From assembly GCF_020422885.1 (NCBI RefSeq), contig NZ_CP084622.1, forward strand, positions 2,561,001-2,625,000: a stretch of 64,000 bases of DNA, given 5' to 3'. The notes beneath the pieces were generated by a model. That model was not told the DNA's origin. It worked only from the letters and a program-made list of their open reading frames with translations, and searched no databases. Made by a program: the position numbers and the translations under genes. Shown here in pieces: positions 36,401 through 45,117 of the stretch; the stretch's first letter is position 1; each line of letters opens with the position of its first letter. The DNA is from Mesobacillus sp. S13 (GTDB lineage Bacteria > Bacillota > Bacilli > Bacillales > Cytobacillaceae).

Positions 36401-36860
36401 GAACCTTGTAACTCATATAGGCAATTCCGTAAAATAAACCCGAAACAAGCGCGATGGACCCAGCTTTCATGAAAGGAGTCATCGTTTCCCAGTTGCTTGT
36501 CGCAACAAACAACCCGCCAATCAAAAGCATGATGACTCCAAGACTCAGCGACCAGGAAATGTTTCGTTCACGGATCTCTTCTGCTGATTTCTTTGGCCTG
36601 ACAATAGGCTGATTTTTTCGATTCACCTTCATTGGTATGCTGGCTGCAGGCTGGTCATCAGAGGCAACAGAATCATTCTTCTTCGTTCTTGCTGCCAACT
36701 CTTTCTCCTGCCGTTCCTTTGCCATCAAATCCAAAAAGTATTCATTATGTGCTTCTGATACATTTTTGTATTCCTCTCCAGTAACATAACCTAGTTCTTT
36801 TAAATGATAGAGCTCATTACGAAAAATCCTGCGCCTTTCTTCTTTAGGAGTATGTTCCAT
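33405..36860 (-). CDS. Large polytopic membrane protein (DUF2157/SCO7613-like)
   Basis: This 1151-residue protein starts with about 120 soluble charged residues (a helical segment RIFRNELYHLKELGYVTGEEY and a linker rich in Lys and Asp). About thirty hydrophobic segments then follow to near the C-terminus, which is short and basic. The first membrane hairpin (LGVIMLLIGGLFVATSNWETM) resembles DUF2157-type proteins, and the many-helix region resembles SCO7613-type membrane proteins. No catalytic motif is visible. The ATG follows a GGGGG site. It is monocistronic. Function is unknown. Confidence 0.8.
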   Translation of the reverse strand: MEHTPKEERRRIFRNELYHLKELGYVTGEEYKNVSEAHNEYFLDLMAKERQEKELAARTKKNDSVASDDQPAASIPMKVNRKNQPIVRPKKSAEEIRERNISWSLSLGVIMLLIGGLFVATSNWETMTPFMKAGSIALVSGLFYGIAYMSYKVLKIDKTAFAFVILGSLFLPIFTLSLGWFELLGSYLSFYGEGRFILGAISSSVLIPIYGFLANKLSSRVFVWFSFITVSITAAYLLKAIGLQTDGFYLGLVVFNTLLLAAYHQLKKKDVLSLFTAELALYAQANLVLSTLLMLFFYENDVFNGFNLILTAILYLSMIFVNGHKEYHFVFSAMFVYGAYQILETWEFAEGSLIGYALLGFVFLFIPRFIEDKYALKRAFQITSAVVSGLAFLFITAEAMMIHSENPSYILVAAYLIISANFIYLANANENMIFNYLSPIFIAAAMFEAVLQTWKWISIEHLSLPIYFIGFALFMLLGWPLKLRSLHVINTSSRDVGIVIMLSMILIAFFQSLWWELGMMYFLTSFAFYVMKNIDTRAILPLMAQWAAPISLGLSATAIGEEIRLNSSFYHDAIGLPGNFALAGVLLLAVSFGLGRIQEAKLSKNAFFCGHGFYAVSLFYTFTFPISNLYGESVIWFGGILMSLLLYKVTKETVVAFLSALVSLAWYLITFNSIDEMLYDFSTFSEALIIPGGGWLLLGAAALLFQKRKELAVAHSWIAHVYLAPIMAVAFIIYGEEAIISYLISAGIYAASIPFVKKEWKVKAFLYAAFTSLFLAIHTGVGYFSKTESGHYGFLLTSTLLTVFWKLSSADYKQRTLYYLVPISLLGVASFLAAYPYSWLLYGITIGYAAAILVLLHKVKWELVAIAPLMMVYYGTVQMIFQARQEVFWDIAILAGFGILLILSGRKMFQNLWEKGVPIGLKSLDAYSIVGFLFIVSVAFLNSETFWALIIHGLLLSAGLWLQRNRVHGIGVRVIQFTAGAYLLVPYYTALEQFEIPAILEREIYVLPFVALSIFARLIFKGENKQITSYIQWAVLVIVSLLLIQDGLESNTVYDALILGTLSLISMLAGMWLRIKSYFFVGSGVLLLNVILQTRPFWGNLPWWGYLLITGSVLITIASFNEWHKQKGAKGEKTYLVKLKERLLVKLKSWN

Positions 36861-37115
36861 TTTTATCCCCCAATCCCTCTTTAATCCAAAATGGTTCGTT
36901 TAGTGTAATTTTACACCTTTAATTAAAAAATTCAACATTCATTTGTAAAAAAACAAAAGTGTTTTTTCGACAATATTCTATTCCAACATTGCCTATACAC
37001 ATTTATAATAGGTAAAGTGCGCTCTCAAACTGTATTTCAAGGACCCATATCGCCTTATCAATTACAGGTAAAAACATTGGAGTATGCAAATAATAGAGAT
37101 TAAGAGGTAAATAAG

Positions 37116-37481
37116 ATGGCTGATTTTTTATGGATTATATATTTGGGGTTTTTAGGCACGACAGCTATTTGGTTTTTATTGAAGGGAAAATATAAAAACA
37201 AGATCACCAGGACAGATTTTGTCATTTCAATCATCACATGGTTTGGATTATTTGGTTATGTAACGGAGACACCAATGCTGATCCCTCTAGTCTGGAAAAT
37301 CGTTTTTGTATTTGGTCTTCTTTGGGATGTCATTTTTACCGTATTCTTTGCGGACCGTTTTGCAGCCGATTTTGGATTCGATGAAGATGAAGAAGAAGAA
37401 CCGATGCCCCTTGCAGCTAGGCTAAGTGGATTGATCTTTGTTGTTCCCCTTTACTATGGAATTTTTCATTATGCATTTTAA
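37116..37481 (+). CDS. Hypothetical small membrane protein
   Basis: This 121-residue protein has about four membrane segments: residues 3-22, 34-50, 56-76 and the C-terminal 102-119. Between the third and fourth is an acidic loop (FGFDEDEEEEPMP). The ATG follows AGAGGT by eight bases and a terminator follows the stop. It is divergent from the 1151-residue membrane protein gene. No family is recognised. Confidence 0.75.
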   Translation: MADFLWIIYLGFLGTTAIWFLLKGKYKNKITRTDFVISIITWFGLFGYVTETPMLIPLVWKIVFVFGLLWDVIFTVFFADRFAADFGFDEDEEEEPMPLAARLSGLIFVVPLYYGIFHYAF

Positions 37482-37502
37482 ACGGCTTAGGCCGTTTTTT
37501 TG
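37480..37502 (+). terminator. Terminator after the small membrane protein gene
   Basis: AAACGGC and GCCGTTT form a hairpin with a TTAG loop, followed by TTTTG. Confidence 0.85.
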
Positions 37503-37721
37503 TTACCCAAGATGAACTATATTACGATAATGATGTTATTTTTTAATATAATATCGTACGAAAAACATGTTTATAAGGGCGGTTTTTCAGTTTTCTCCCT
37601 GCCGAATTAGTACCTGGTACTATCACCGGATTTGATTGTCTTTACCAGAAAGACAGTATTATCTTTGCAATAAAAAGCTGTCTGCATTCCTTGCTGACTT
37701 CGCCTTTGTATGATGACATAT

Positions 37722-37913
37722 AAGCGGATGATTTCCGGCTATTGTATAAGGATCTCATTTTACACGCAGGAATAAACGGAGCTATTCCGGTTAACTGAAA
37801 TAAATAAAACAATATCCCACGATTCGATTCATTTAAACGGAAAAAAGACCCTTATTTTTACGAAAATAAGGGTCTTTTCCAATTTAATCGGAATTTTTCC
37901 GTCTATTTTTTTT
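37722..37913. repeat. Dispersed repeat, copy B (two 52-bp units plus hairpin)
   Basis: This repeats the layout at 9797-9989. Units begin at 37724 (GCGGATGATTTCCGG) and 37776 (ACGGAGCTATTCCGG), 52 bp apart. A hairpin, AGACCCTTATTTT with AAAATAAGGGTCT, follows at 37846-37875, with ACGGAAAAA/TTTTTCCGT arms outside it. The rest of 37503-38010 holds only a further small inverted repeat (AGAACCTA/TAGGTTCT, near 37916-37955) and no gene. Confidence 0.75.
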
Positions 37914-38010
37914 ACAGAACCTAATGAAACCGAGATAAAACCTGTTTAGGTTCTACATTTGTAACAAGAACGCGACCGTCACTTTTGCTGAATTGACGTT
38001 TGTGCTCAGG

Positions 38011-38682
38011 TTATAAAGGCAATAAAGTCACGGTTTCTCTATTTTTTAGCTGATCAATCATATTACTCCACTGCTCAGGTTTCTTAGCGAGAACGGAATA
38101 ATAAGTAGTGAGAAAATCTGAGATTAACGCTGCCGGCAGTTCATGAGTAATCTCATCTGTCGGCATGAAGCATAGATCAAGTCCCTCTACAGCTTCTCCG
38201 TCATTCTCCCATGATGGGTGCACATACTCCATATCAAGTCGCTTATAGCCGAGATGGGATAAGACTTCACGTCTCACAAACGGATCCATCGTTTTTACGC
38301 CGCCAAAATCATGGTCTGCCTTTCGGTATGGGTCATAAATCTCTGCAAACATACCGAACAGCTCCACACCTTTTTCACCAGCGAGGTTTTGCAAGTCTTC
38401 CATCCTTTTATTTGCAAGGAATCTTCCAAGACTGAGTCCCGGTTTCCCAACAATCGTGAAATCCGTCATGGCTATATTCCAGTCTGGATAGTATCGATAT
38501 TCGGTAACTCCTACAACCTCTCCCTCATGTACAGCAACGAATACTCTGATGCCCGGATCCTCGAGAGGTTCTTTCCATAAATCAAACTCAAGTACCTCTT
38601 CAGGCGGAAAGACTTCTTTCATTAAATTATGGAGCTTTGCAAAATGCGGATCTTCAATACTGTTAACACGAATATATTCCAT
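38011..38682 (-). CDS. GNAT family N-acetyltransferase
   Basis: This 223-residue protein fits the GNAT fold. It begins MEYIRVNSIEDPHFAKLHNL, has the strand pair VFVAVHEGEVVGVTEYRYY, and a region around KPGLSLGRFLANKRMEDLQN that could hold acetyl-CoA, although the usual R/Q-x-x-G-x-G/A is not exact. A GYKRLDMEYVHPSW segment follows. The ATG follows AAGGAGC. It lies 20 bases downstream of the nitrilase-family gene on the same strand, so the two are probably cotranscribed. The acceptor is unknown. Confidence 0.75.
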   Translation of the reverse strand: MEYIRVNSIEDPHFAKLHNLMKEVFPPEEVLEFDLWKEPLEDPGIRVFVAVHEGEVVGVTEYRYYPDWNIAMTDFTIVGKPGLSLGRFLANKRMEDLQNLAGEKGVELFGMFAEIYDPYRKADHDFGGVKTMDPFVRREVLSHLGYKRLDMEYVHPSWENDGEAVEGLDLCFMPTDEITHELPAALISDFLTTYYSVLAKKPEQWSNMIDQLKNRETVTLLPL

Positions 38683-38702
38683 GAACCATGCTCCTTATCA
38701 GA

Positions 38703-39575
38703 TTAGATTTTTTCTGTTTGTTCCCAGTCCGGATAAAGGTCCGTGCGGCGGTCACGCCAAGTAGTGACAGAACCTCGCTCGCGCACCTCGTATAGTAGTT
38801 CTAAGTCAAGGTCAGCAGTAACGATCATGTCATCATTAAGTTCTCCTTCAACCTGGAGGCCTTTTGGCGGGAACGGAATATCATTAGGCGTAATCACTGC
38901 CGCCTGGCCAAAATTGGCGCGCATAAAGTCTACAGTTGGCAATGCGCCAACCGTTCCTGTCAAAACAACGTAGACCTGGTTTTCAATAGCTCGAGCATGG
39001 CTTGTATAGCGGACGCGATGGAAACCATGGCGGTCATCTGTACAGGAAGGTACGAAAATGACATCTGCACCTTTAGCTTTAGCCATTCTTACGATTTCAG
39101 GAAACTCAATGTCATAGCAAGTTAGCAGCGCGATGCGACCCTTGTCTGTATCAAATACCCTGAAATCCTCACCCGCACTCATATTCCACTCATTAACCTC
39201 GGTTGGCGTGATATGAAGCTTCGCCTGCTCAACGATTCTGCCATCCGGGTAAAACATGTGCGCCACATTATAGAGCTTTCCTTCTCGAGCGATGACATGA
39301 GTACCGCCAATGATGTGCATGCCTGTTTCCAATGCGAAACCCTGGAACAGGTTTAAATATTGTTCAGTAAAACCGGGGAGTTCATTGATGGTAAGCCTCG
39401 TACCCTGGTCACTTCCGATTGATAATAATTGAGTAGTAAAGAACTCAGGAAATAAAACGAATTCTGAACCATACTCCTGTGCTGTTTTTACATAATGCTC
39501 ACACTGCTGAGCAAACTCTTCGAACGACCTGATCGTGTGAAGATGGTACTGGACTGCGGAAACTCTCATTTTCAT
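38703..39575 (-). CDS. Carbon-nitrogen hydrolase (nitrilase family)
   Basis: This 290-residue enzyme has the Glu-Lys-Cys catalytic triad of the nitrilase superfamily: Glu in VLFPEFFT, Lys in EQAKLHITPTE, and Cys in LLTCYDIEFPE. Members hydrolyse amides or nitriles. The ATG at 39575 lies eight bases after GGGGG, better spaced than the adjacent TTG or later ATG. It is followed by a GNAT gene. In B. subtilis YhcX, a GNAT domain and a nitrilase domain occur in one chain, so the pair suggests a shared pathway. The substrate is unknown. Confidence 0.88.
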   Translation of the reverse strand: MKMRVSAVQYHLHTIRSFEEFAQQCEHYVKTAQEYGSEFVLFPEFFTTQLLSIGSDQGTRLTINELPGFTEQYLNLFQGFALETGMHIIGGTHVIAREGKLYNVAHMFYPDGRIVEQAKLHITPTEVNEWNMSAGEDFRVFDTDKGRIALLTCYDIEFPEIVRMAKAKGADVIFVPSCTDDRHGFHRVRYTSHARAIENQVYVVLTGTVGALPTVDFMRANFGQAAVITPNDIPFPPKGLQVEGELNDDMIVTADLDLELLYEVRERGSVTTWRDRRTDLYPDWEQTEKI

Positions 39576-39756
39576 CAATCATTCCCCCTGTATCTATAAA
39601 AATAACATTTCGACTTCAAAATTTCAGAAATACGAAAATCATTATATAGCATTTTACTTTTTATGAATACATTTTTCCATAAAAATAGGCAAGAAATTCA
39701 TCATCCGTTTGAACCCTTTCCCAGCCAGCGAAAAAAATAGTTCCTTTTACAATTAG

Positions 39757-39774
39757 ATTAGATTATAATCTAAT
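39757..39774. promoter_or_regulatory. Perfect 18-bp palindrome upstream of the MFS gene
   Basis: ATTAGATTATAATCTAAT is a perfect palindrome 35 bp before the MFS start. It contains a TATAAT at its centre and is followed by a further TAATTAGATTA. It looks like an operator over a promoter for a small dimeric repressor. No regulator gene adjoins. Confidence 0.5.
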
Positions 39775-39809
39775 TAGATTAATATATAATTAGACTGTTG
39801 GAGGACACT

Positions 39810-41036
39810 ATGTTCAAAACATTTAAACTGGAGAAATCCTACCGGAAGCTATTCTTCGCTGGCATCATTAATGGAATTGGGGATCGGTTCAGCCAGGTGG
39901 CGCTGCTGGCACTCATCCTGCAAATGACTGGTTCTGGACTCTCTGTCGGAATCACAATGGCTCTCAGGATGATCCCCTTTTTATTCTTTAGCCCTTTGAG
40001 CAGCAGCCTCGGAATGAAATTCGGAAGAAAAACAGTCATGATCATTACCGACTTAGCCAGAGCGGTTATAGCATTGTCTTTTCTAGCGGTCGATCATCCT
40101 GATGATATGTGGATTGTCTATGCTGCCTCCTTCCTGCTGGCGTCTGGAGAAGCCATCTACGCACCGATCAGAAAATCAAGCATTCCTGCCATGGTTTCGT
40201 CGAAATCACTAAAAGATATAAATGGCTGGGAACAAGTATTAATAGGATTTGTATTAGTAATTGGAGCATTTAGCGGAGGGGTTGTTTCCTATTTCCTGGG
40301 AGCGAAAACAGCATTTATGCTTAATATTGTATCCTTCCTTGCCGCCGGCTGGATTTTATCGACACTGCCTTCTCTTGAGCCAAAGAAAGAAAATGACTTG
40401 ATCCTTAAACCAAATCATGAAAAGTATAGTGAGCTGCTGCCCGTTATTGCGGCTTCATCGTTCCTGTTATTGTTAATGATGTTCGAGCTTATCATCCCGC
40501 TGATTAATGGGATTGAGAATGTGTTAATAAGCGTGTATGCCGTCGAGACGTTTGAAAAAGCTGATCTGGGAGTGGGGATCTTTTACAGTGTACTAGGCGT
40601 GGGATTGATTATCAGCCCTTTATTAACAAGGATGATCCAAAATAGGTTTCTATTATTTTCTTTTGTATGTATCATTGGCGAAGGATTGATCTTGACGACG
40701 ATAAGCCAGACAAAGTCTTTTTGGCTGGCAGCTGCATTGTTTGGCTTGACCGCAGTTTTCAGCGGAGTCGGCAACACACTTCTCGACACGGTGGCAATGG
40801 ATACTGTTCCTTCAAAATGGCACGGAATGTACTTCGGTATCACCAGTATGCTGTCCAATACTTTCATCGGGTTCTCCATGTTCTTTACAGGCTTAGCGCT
40901 GGAATGGTTCAGTCCAAGATTGGTGGGTATGTTCGGCGGAATCATGTATATTGCTTTCGGGATCTTATTCTTAATATGGTCTATAAAATATAGTGTTGAC
41001 CAGGAGAAAGTAAAATTAATGGAAAAAGCAATGTGA
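39810..41036 (+). CDS. MFS transporter
   Basis: This 408-residue protein has about 12 membrane segments and MFS_3-like features. It opens KLFFAGIINGIGDRFSQVALL, and the loop 2-3 motif reads LGMKFGRKTVMIITDLARA. A charged cytoplasmic loop (LEPKKENDLILKPNHEKY) divides the halves. Such transporters usually export drugs or metabolites. The ATG at 39810 follows GGAGG by five bases. It stands alone with a palindrome upstream. Confidence 0.85.
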   Translation: MFKTFKLEKSYRKLFFAGIINGIGDRFSQVALLALILQMTGSGLSVGITMALRMIPFLFFSPLSSSLGMKFGRKTVMIITDLARAVIALSFLAVDHPDDMWIVYAASFLLASGEAIYAPIRKSSIPAMVSSKSLKDINGWEQVLIGFVLVIGAFSGGVVSYFLGAKTAFMLNIVSFLAAGWILSTLPSLEPKKENDLILKPNHEKYSELLPVIAASSFLLLLMMFELIIPLINGIENVLISVYAVETFEKADLGVGIFYSVLGVGLIISPLLTRMIQNRFLLFSFVCIIGEGLILTTISQTKSFWLAAALFGLTAVFSGVGNTLLDTVAMDTVPSKWHGMYFGITSMLSNTFIGFSMFFTGLALEWFSPRLVGMFGGIMYIAFGILFLIWSIKYSVDQEKVKLMEKAM

Positions 41037-41040
41037 AGAA

Positions 41041-41073
41041 CAAAAAGCTCCATCGATCTACAGTCGATGGAGC
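41041..41073 (-). terminator. Terminator between the MFS and diguanylate cyclase genes
   Basis: GCTCCATCGA and TCGATGGAGC pair. The T tract lies on the minus strand, so it serves the GGDEF gene. Confidence 0.75.
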
Positions 41074-41091
41074 CCCAAAATTAGCTTAGAT

Positions 41092-43131
41092 CTAATTATT
41101 ATTCGCACTTTCACATACTTCAATACGATTCCGGCCGTTTTGCTTAGCTTTGTAGAGCGCCCGGTCGGCGAATTCAAGAATCTGCTTAGGGTCATTCTGA
41201 TGTATAGGAGTGACGCACGCAATCCCGACACTGATTGTAACACTACTGCTGACTTTGGAGTTTAGGTGTTCAATGTTCATCTTCTGGATGATTGAACGGA
41301 ATTCGTCTGCTAGTTGAGATGCTTTTGGTGCCTCCGTATTCGGAAGAACTACCGCAAATTCTTCACCCCCATATCTCGCAGCAAAATACCCTTTTTCATG
41401 GAAAAATCGTTCGAGCTCACGGGCAAACGATTTCAAGCAGTTATCGCCTTGGATATGCCCATACGTATCATTGTAATTTTTAAAATAATCAATATCTAAA
41501 AGAAGCAGGGATAATGCGGTTTTCTGCTTGCAAGCAAAAGACCATTCAGTAATAAGGAATTCGTCAAAGGCGCGGCGGTTATATATTTCAGTCAATCCAT
41601 CAAGAGACGATAGCTTCTTCAGGAGAGAATTGCTTTCTCTTAATTGATTTTCAATAGTCCTCCTTGCTGTCACGTCTCTTGTGGCGAACATCATGCCTGA
41701 AGACTTGCCTGACTTGTCCTTTACCGGTCTTGCAGTAGTCTCAACCCATATATAACTGCCATTTTTATGAAGCATCCTGTAACTGGATGTTACGATGCCA
41801 CTTAATTCATTAGGGTTTCCGTATTGCTCAAGCAGTTGCTGACCATCTTCTGGATGGATTTTCCCGTAAAGATTTGTTCCAATCAATTCATCGTTTTTAT
41901 AGCCCAGAATCCTCTTGCTTGAGGGAGATATATAAATGATCTTTCCTTCACGTGAAAGCCTTCCGATCATATCAGATGAATTTTCAGCAATGAAGCGATA
42001 CTGTTCTTCACTTTCCCGAAGAGCTCTTTCCATACTTTTACGCTTAGTGATTTCCTTTATAACAGTCAATACAGCTTTTTCTCCCTGGTAGGTAATTATG
42101 GAAGATGATACTTCAATATCAATATATGAGTCTTCCTTTTTAAACCGATCCTCAAAACTGATCACTGTCTTATCATTAAAATCCAGTCTGGAAACCAGAT
42201 TCGGATGGTTGATGAAAATAGACCGAACAGGTTTGCCGATTAACTCTTTCAAGTTGGACCCAAATAAGGCTTCAGTGTGCGGGTTAGCGTAAACTATTTG
42301 ATCATATTGAGTCAGAATAATCGCATTAGGCGAAAGTTCTACAAGTGTCCTGTATTGTTCCTCGCGTTCTTTGAGCTGCTGGGAAAGCTTTTCCACTTCG
42401 GAAAGGTCAGTATAGACAGCGAGGTAATTTACCAGTTCTCGTTCTTCATTCAAGATTGAGAAGATGTTCACCTTCATTAAATAATGGCTGCCATCTTTTC
42501 GTTTATTCCATAACTCTCCTTCCCAACATCCTCTTGTCAAAATAGAGTCCCACATTCTCTTATAAAAAATCGGTGTATAGCTGTGCGACTTCCATAACCT
42601 CGGGTTTTTACCAATCACACTTTCCTTAAGATAGCCTGTCAATCGAGTGAATGATTCACTGACAGCCCGTATCTTGCCTTCTGGTGTGGTGATGACAATG
42701 CCTTTGTTTGCACTTAGTATAAGTGAACCTGCCTCTTCCGAGTAATCTTGATCAATGGAACTGGGTGTTATAAAGCGAAGATAGGATCTAATAGCTGGTT
42801 CCCCATTAAACATCACACATTCAGAATCGACCTGGAGGTCCATTGGAATTCCGTTTATTAAGAAACTCATTATTATACCATCCAGAATTGTTCCTTCTTC
42901 TATTGCTGCGATTCTGGCAGTGATTGTTCCTTGCCTAGTATCAGCTAAAAAGGAAAATATCGATTTACCTATTAATTCACCTGGAGACTTGTATCCGAGC
43001 AACTGGGTGCCGCCTTCATCTATGGAAAGAATCACGGAGTTTTTATGTATACACACAAAATAGGGTGATTGATTATTGACAGCTACTGCATCTGCGATAT
43101 TAGACCCTGTCGTGCTTTCCTTTACCTTCAT
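41092..43131 (-). CDS. Multi-PAS diguanylate cyclase
   Basis: This 679-residue cytoplasmic protein has four PAS-type sensor domains (about residues 20-110, 145-255, 262-375 and 380-500) and a C-terminal GGDEF domain (about 510-675). The PAS domains carry PAC-like ends such as YLAVYTDLSEVE and FATRDVTARRTIE. The catalytic loop is RYGGEEF, so synthesis of cyclic di-GMP is expected. The usual inhibitory RxxD five residues earlier is absent. No EAL domain or membrane segment is seen. It is monocistronic. Confidence 0.92.
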   Translation of the reverse strand: MKVKESTTGSNIADAVAVNNQSPYFVCIHKNSVILSIDEGGTQLLGYKSPGELIGKSIFSFLADTRQGTITARIAAIEEGTILDGIIMSFLINGIPMDLQVDSECVMFNGEPAIRSYLRFITPSSIDQDYSEEAGSLILSANKGIVITTPEGKIRAVSESFTRLTGYLKESVIGKNPRLWKSHSYTPIFYKRMWDSILTRGCWEGELWNKRKDGSHYLMKVNIFSILNEERELVNYLAVYTDLSEVEKLSQQLKEREEQYRTLVELSPNAIILTQYDQIVYANPHTEALFGSNLKELIGKPVRSIFINHPNLVSRLDFNDKTVISFEDRFKKEDSYIDIEVSSSIITYQGEKAVLTVIKEITKRKSMERALRESEEQYRFIAENSSDMIGRLSREGKIIYISPSSKRILGYKNDELIGTNLYGKIHPEDGQQLLEQYGNPNELSGIVTSSYRMLHKNGSYIWVETTARPVKDKSGKSSGMMFATRDVTARRTIENQLRESNSLLKKLSSLDGLTEIYNRRAFDEFLITEWSFACKQKTALSLLLLDIDYFKNYNDTYGHIQGDNCLKSFARELERFFHEKGYFAARYGGEEFAVVLPNTEAPKASQLADEFRSIIQKMNIEHLNSKVSSSVTISVGIACVTPIHQNDPKQILEFADRALYKAKQNGRNRIEVCESANNN

Positions 43132-43287
43132 TTAACTTCTCCTTGCAAAATCAAAATGGATATCACAATTATTTTAATTGTGTTGATTTTTTTAATCAAC
43201 AATAGAATGGAAGCATTATCTGTTAGAATACAAAAATACCAGATATTAAATTGCTAGCAGCTGATATCTATCTGTTATCAGAAACTA

Positions 43288-44091
43288 TCACTTATGGTCG
43301 ATTGGAGTCGAAAGCCCTGTTATAAAGCTGTTTATATGCTTCCCAATCTGCTGAATTGTCGATTTTCCGGATTGTGGATTTGATAGTTCATCAATGAGTA
43401 CAACAATAATTGCTTCATTCTCTCCATAGGCAATTATACCGCAATCATGTTCGACTCCGGGAAGTTCTCCCGTCTTATTTCCGATTTCAAGTAATGTATC
43501 ATCCATATAAAATGGCAGCTTTTCTTTGAATTGCTGTTGAAGTAAAAACGCATGGAATATAGATTTTGAGTCTTGGTTGAGTAGATCTCCTTTAACTCCT
43601 TCTTTCAAGCATAGTCCGATATCTGCAGCAGATGTATAATTATCGAGACCGGATTGAATAGCTGAGAAATCCAGCATTTTACGCTGCAATATAGAATGGC
43701 TCATTCCTAGCCTGGAAATAGTGGCATTAATAGAGTCTTTGCCAAGCAAATCAATCATCAGGTTGGTTGCCGAGTTATCTGACACGATGATCATAAGGGA
43801 CATTAAATCCACAACCGGCAGTTGTTTGACCTTCATAGCCTGAAGAACACCGGTGTCACCAATTTTGTCTCCTTCTTCAATAGGCAATTGACTTTCTTTT
43901 TGCAGCTGGCCTGCCTCCATTTGCCTCAAAGCTTCGAATAAAATCGGCAATTTTATCAAGCTGGCAGACTGGTAAACCTCATTACTGTTAAATTCAATCA
44001 TTTCTCCTTCAATCTCCAAAAACAAACTCGCCCGGCCATTACACCCAGCGAGTTCTTGCAACAGTATTGTTCTTAATTCTTCTAATGTCAT
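43288..44091 (-). CDS. Beta-lactamase-fold serine hydrolase, no signal peptide
   Basis: This 267-residue protein has all three class A penicillin-recognising motifs: SxxK in YQSASLIKLPIL, SDN in IIVSDNSATNLMI, and KTG in IGNKTGELPGVEHD. It starts at MTLEELRTIL with no signal peptide, so it should stay in the cytoplasm. It lies 12 bases after ykfD on the same strand, ending the dpp-ykf cluster. An intracellular role on muropeptides or imported D-amino-acid peptides is inferred; a cell-protective beta-lactamase would normally be exported. It could also be an esterase. Confidence 0.85.
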   Translation of the reverse strand: MTLEELRTILLQELAGCNGRASLFLEIEGEMIEFNSNEVYQSASLIKLPILFEALRQMEAGQLQKESQLPIEEGDKIGDTGVLQAMKVKQLPVVDLMSLMIIVSDNSATNLMIDLLGKDSINATISRLGMSHSILQRKMLDFSAIQSGLDNYTSAADIGLCLKEGVKGDLLNQDSKSIFHAFLLQQQFKEKLPFYMDDTLLEIGNKTGELPGVEHDCGIIAYGENEAIIVVLIDELSNPQSGKSTIQQIGKHINSFITGLSTPIDHK

Positions 44092-44103
44092 AGTTTTTAT
44101 TCC

Positions 44104-45117
44104 TTACCTGATATTGACAAGCATTTCTTTTTTATTTTTTTCGTCTAAATGTTCATCATATAGATGGCAGGCGACATAGTGATTCTTGTCGATTTCCTGC
44201 CACACAGGTTTCTTTTGAGCACAAATATCCATGGCATGCTGGCATCTTGTCCTGAAAACACAGCCGCTAGGCGGATCCATCGGACTTGGGAGTTCTCCTT
44301 GCAGGATGATTCGTTCGCGCTGATCCTCCACATCAGGATCGGGTATCGGTATGGCTGACAGTAACGCTTGAGTGTACGGATGGAGCGGTTTATTGTATAA
44401 CTGGTTACTAGCAGTAAGCTCGACGATATGGCCGAGGTACATAACTCCGATCCGGTTGCTGATTTGCTTCACCATTGAAAGATCGTGAGCAATGAATAGA
44501 TAAGTCAAACCCTTTTCTTCTTGCAGTCGCTTCAGCAGGTTTACCACCTGGGCCTGAACGGATACATCAAGGGCTGAAATTGGTTCATCTGCTATGATAA
44601 AATCCGGATCCAGCGCAAGTGCCCTGGCAATGCCAATCCTTTGCCGCTGACCGCCGCTGAATTCATGAGGATAACGGTTGGCATGGTCGCGATTTAAACC
44701 AACATCCTCAAGCAGCTGATAGATTCTTTCAAGGCGTTCTTTTTTGTTCGGGAACATTCCATGGACTTCCATCGGTTCTGAGATAATTTCTTTTACTGTA
44801 GAACGAGGATTCAGTGAAGCATACGGATCCTGGAAGATCATCTGCATCTGCTTATGGAACTGGAATTTTTCTTTCTCTGAAAGTGAATGCACGTCTTTGC
44901 CATTGAAAACAACTTCTCCACCTGTCCGGTCATAGAGTCCAATCATGGTTCTTCCGGCTGTGGATTTACCGCAGCCTGATTCACCAACAAGGCCAAATGT
45001 TTCTCCTTTATATATATCAAAGGAGATGCCATCCACTGCTTTTAAGATTTCATTTTTACCCATAGTGAAATGCTTCTTAAGATCTTTTACACTTAATAAA
45101 ACTTCATTTTCCATCAT
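44104..45117 (-). CDS. ykfD: Oligopeptide ABC transporter ATPase, OppF type
   Basis: This 337-residue ATPase has Walker A GESGCGKST, signature FSGGQRQRIGIARAL, Walker B FIIADEPISALD and the C-terminal oligopeptide-ABC extension with CxxC-like cysteines (GCVFRTRCQHAMDIC). These probably form an iron-sulfur or metal site seen in the family. Its ATG overlaps the ykfC stop (TAATG); a second ATG three bases on has better spacing from GGAGG. In B. subtilis ykfD is the last ykf gene. It may serve as the second ATPase with DppD. Confidence 0.9.
   Translation of the reverse strand: MMENEVLLSVKDLKKHFTMGKNEILKAVDGISFDIYKGETFGLVGESGCGKSTAGRTMIGLYDRTGGEVVFNGKDVHSLSEKEKFQFHKQMQMIFQDPYASLNPRSTVKEIISEPMEVHGMFPNKKERLERIYQLLEDVGLNRDHANRYPHEFSGGQRQRIGIARALALDPDFIIADEPISALDVSVQAQVVNLLKRLQEEKGLTYLFIAHDLSMVKQISNRIGVMYLGHIVELTASNQLYNKPLHPYTQALLSAIPIPDPDVEDQRERIILQGELPSPMDPPSGCVFRTRCQHAMDICAQKKPVWQEIDKNHYVACHLYDEHLDEKNKKEMLVNIR

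Noticed and set aside
43288..44091. Antibiotic-resistance beta-lactamase
   Set aside because: The class A motifs are present but there is no signal peptide, and the gene sits in a peptide-recycling cluster; resistance is not supported.
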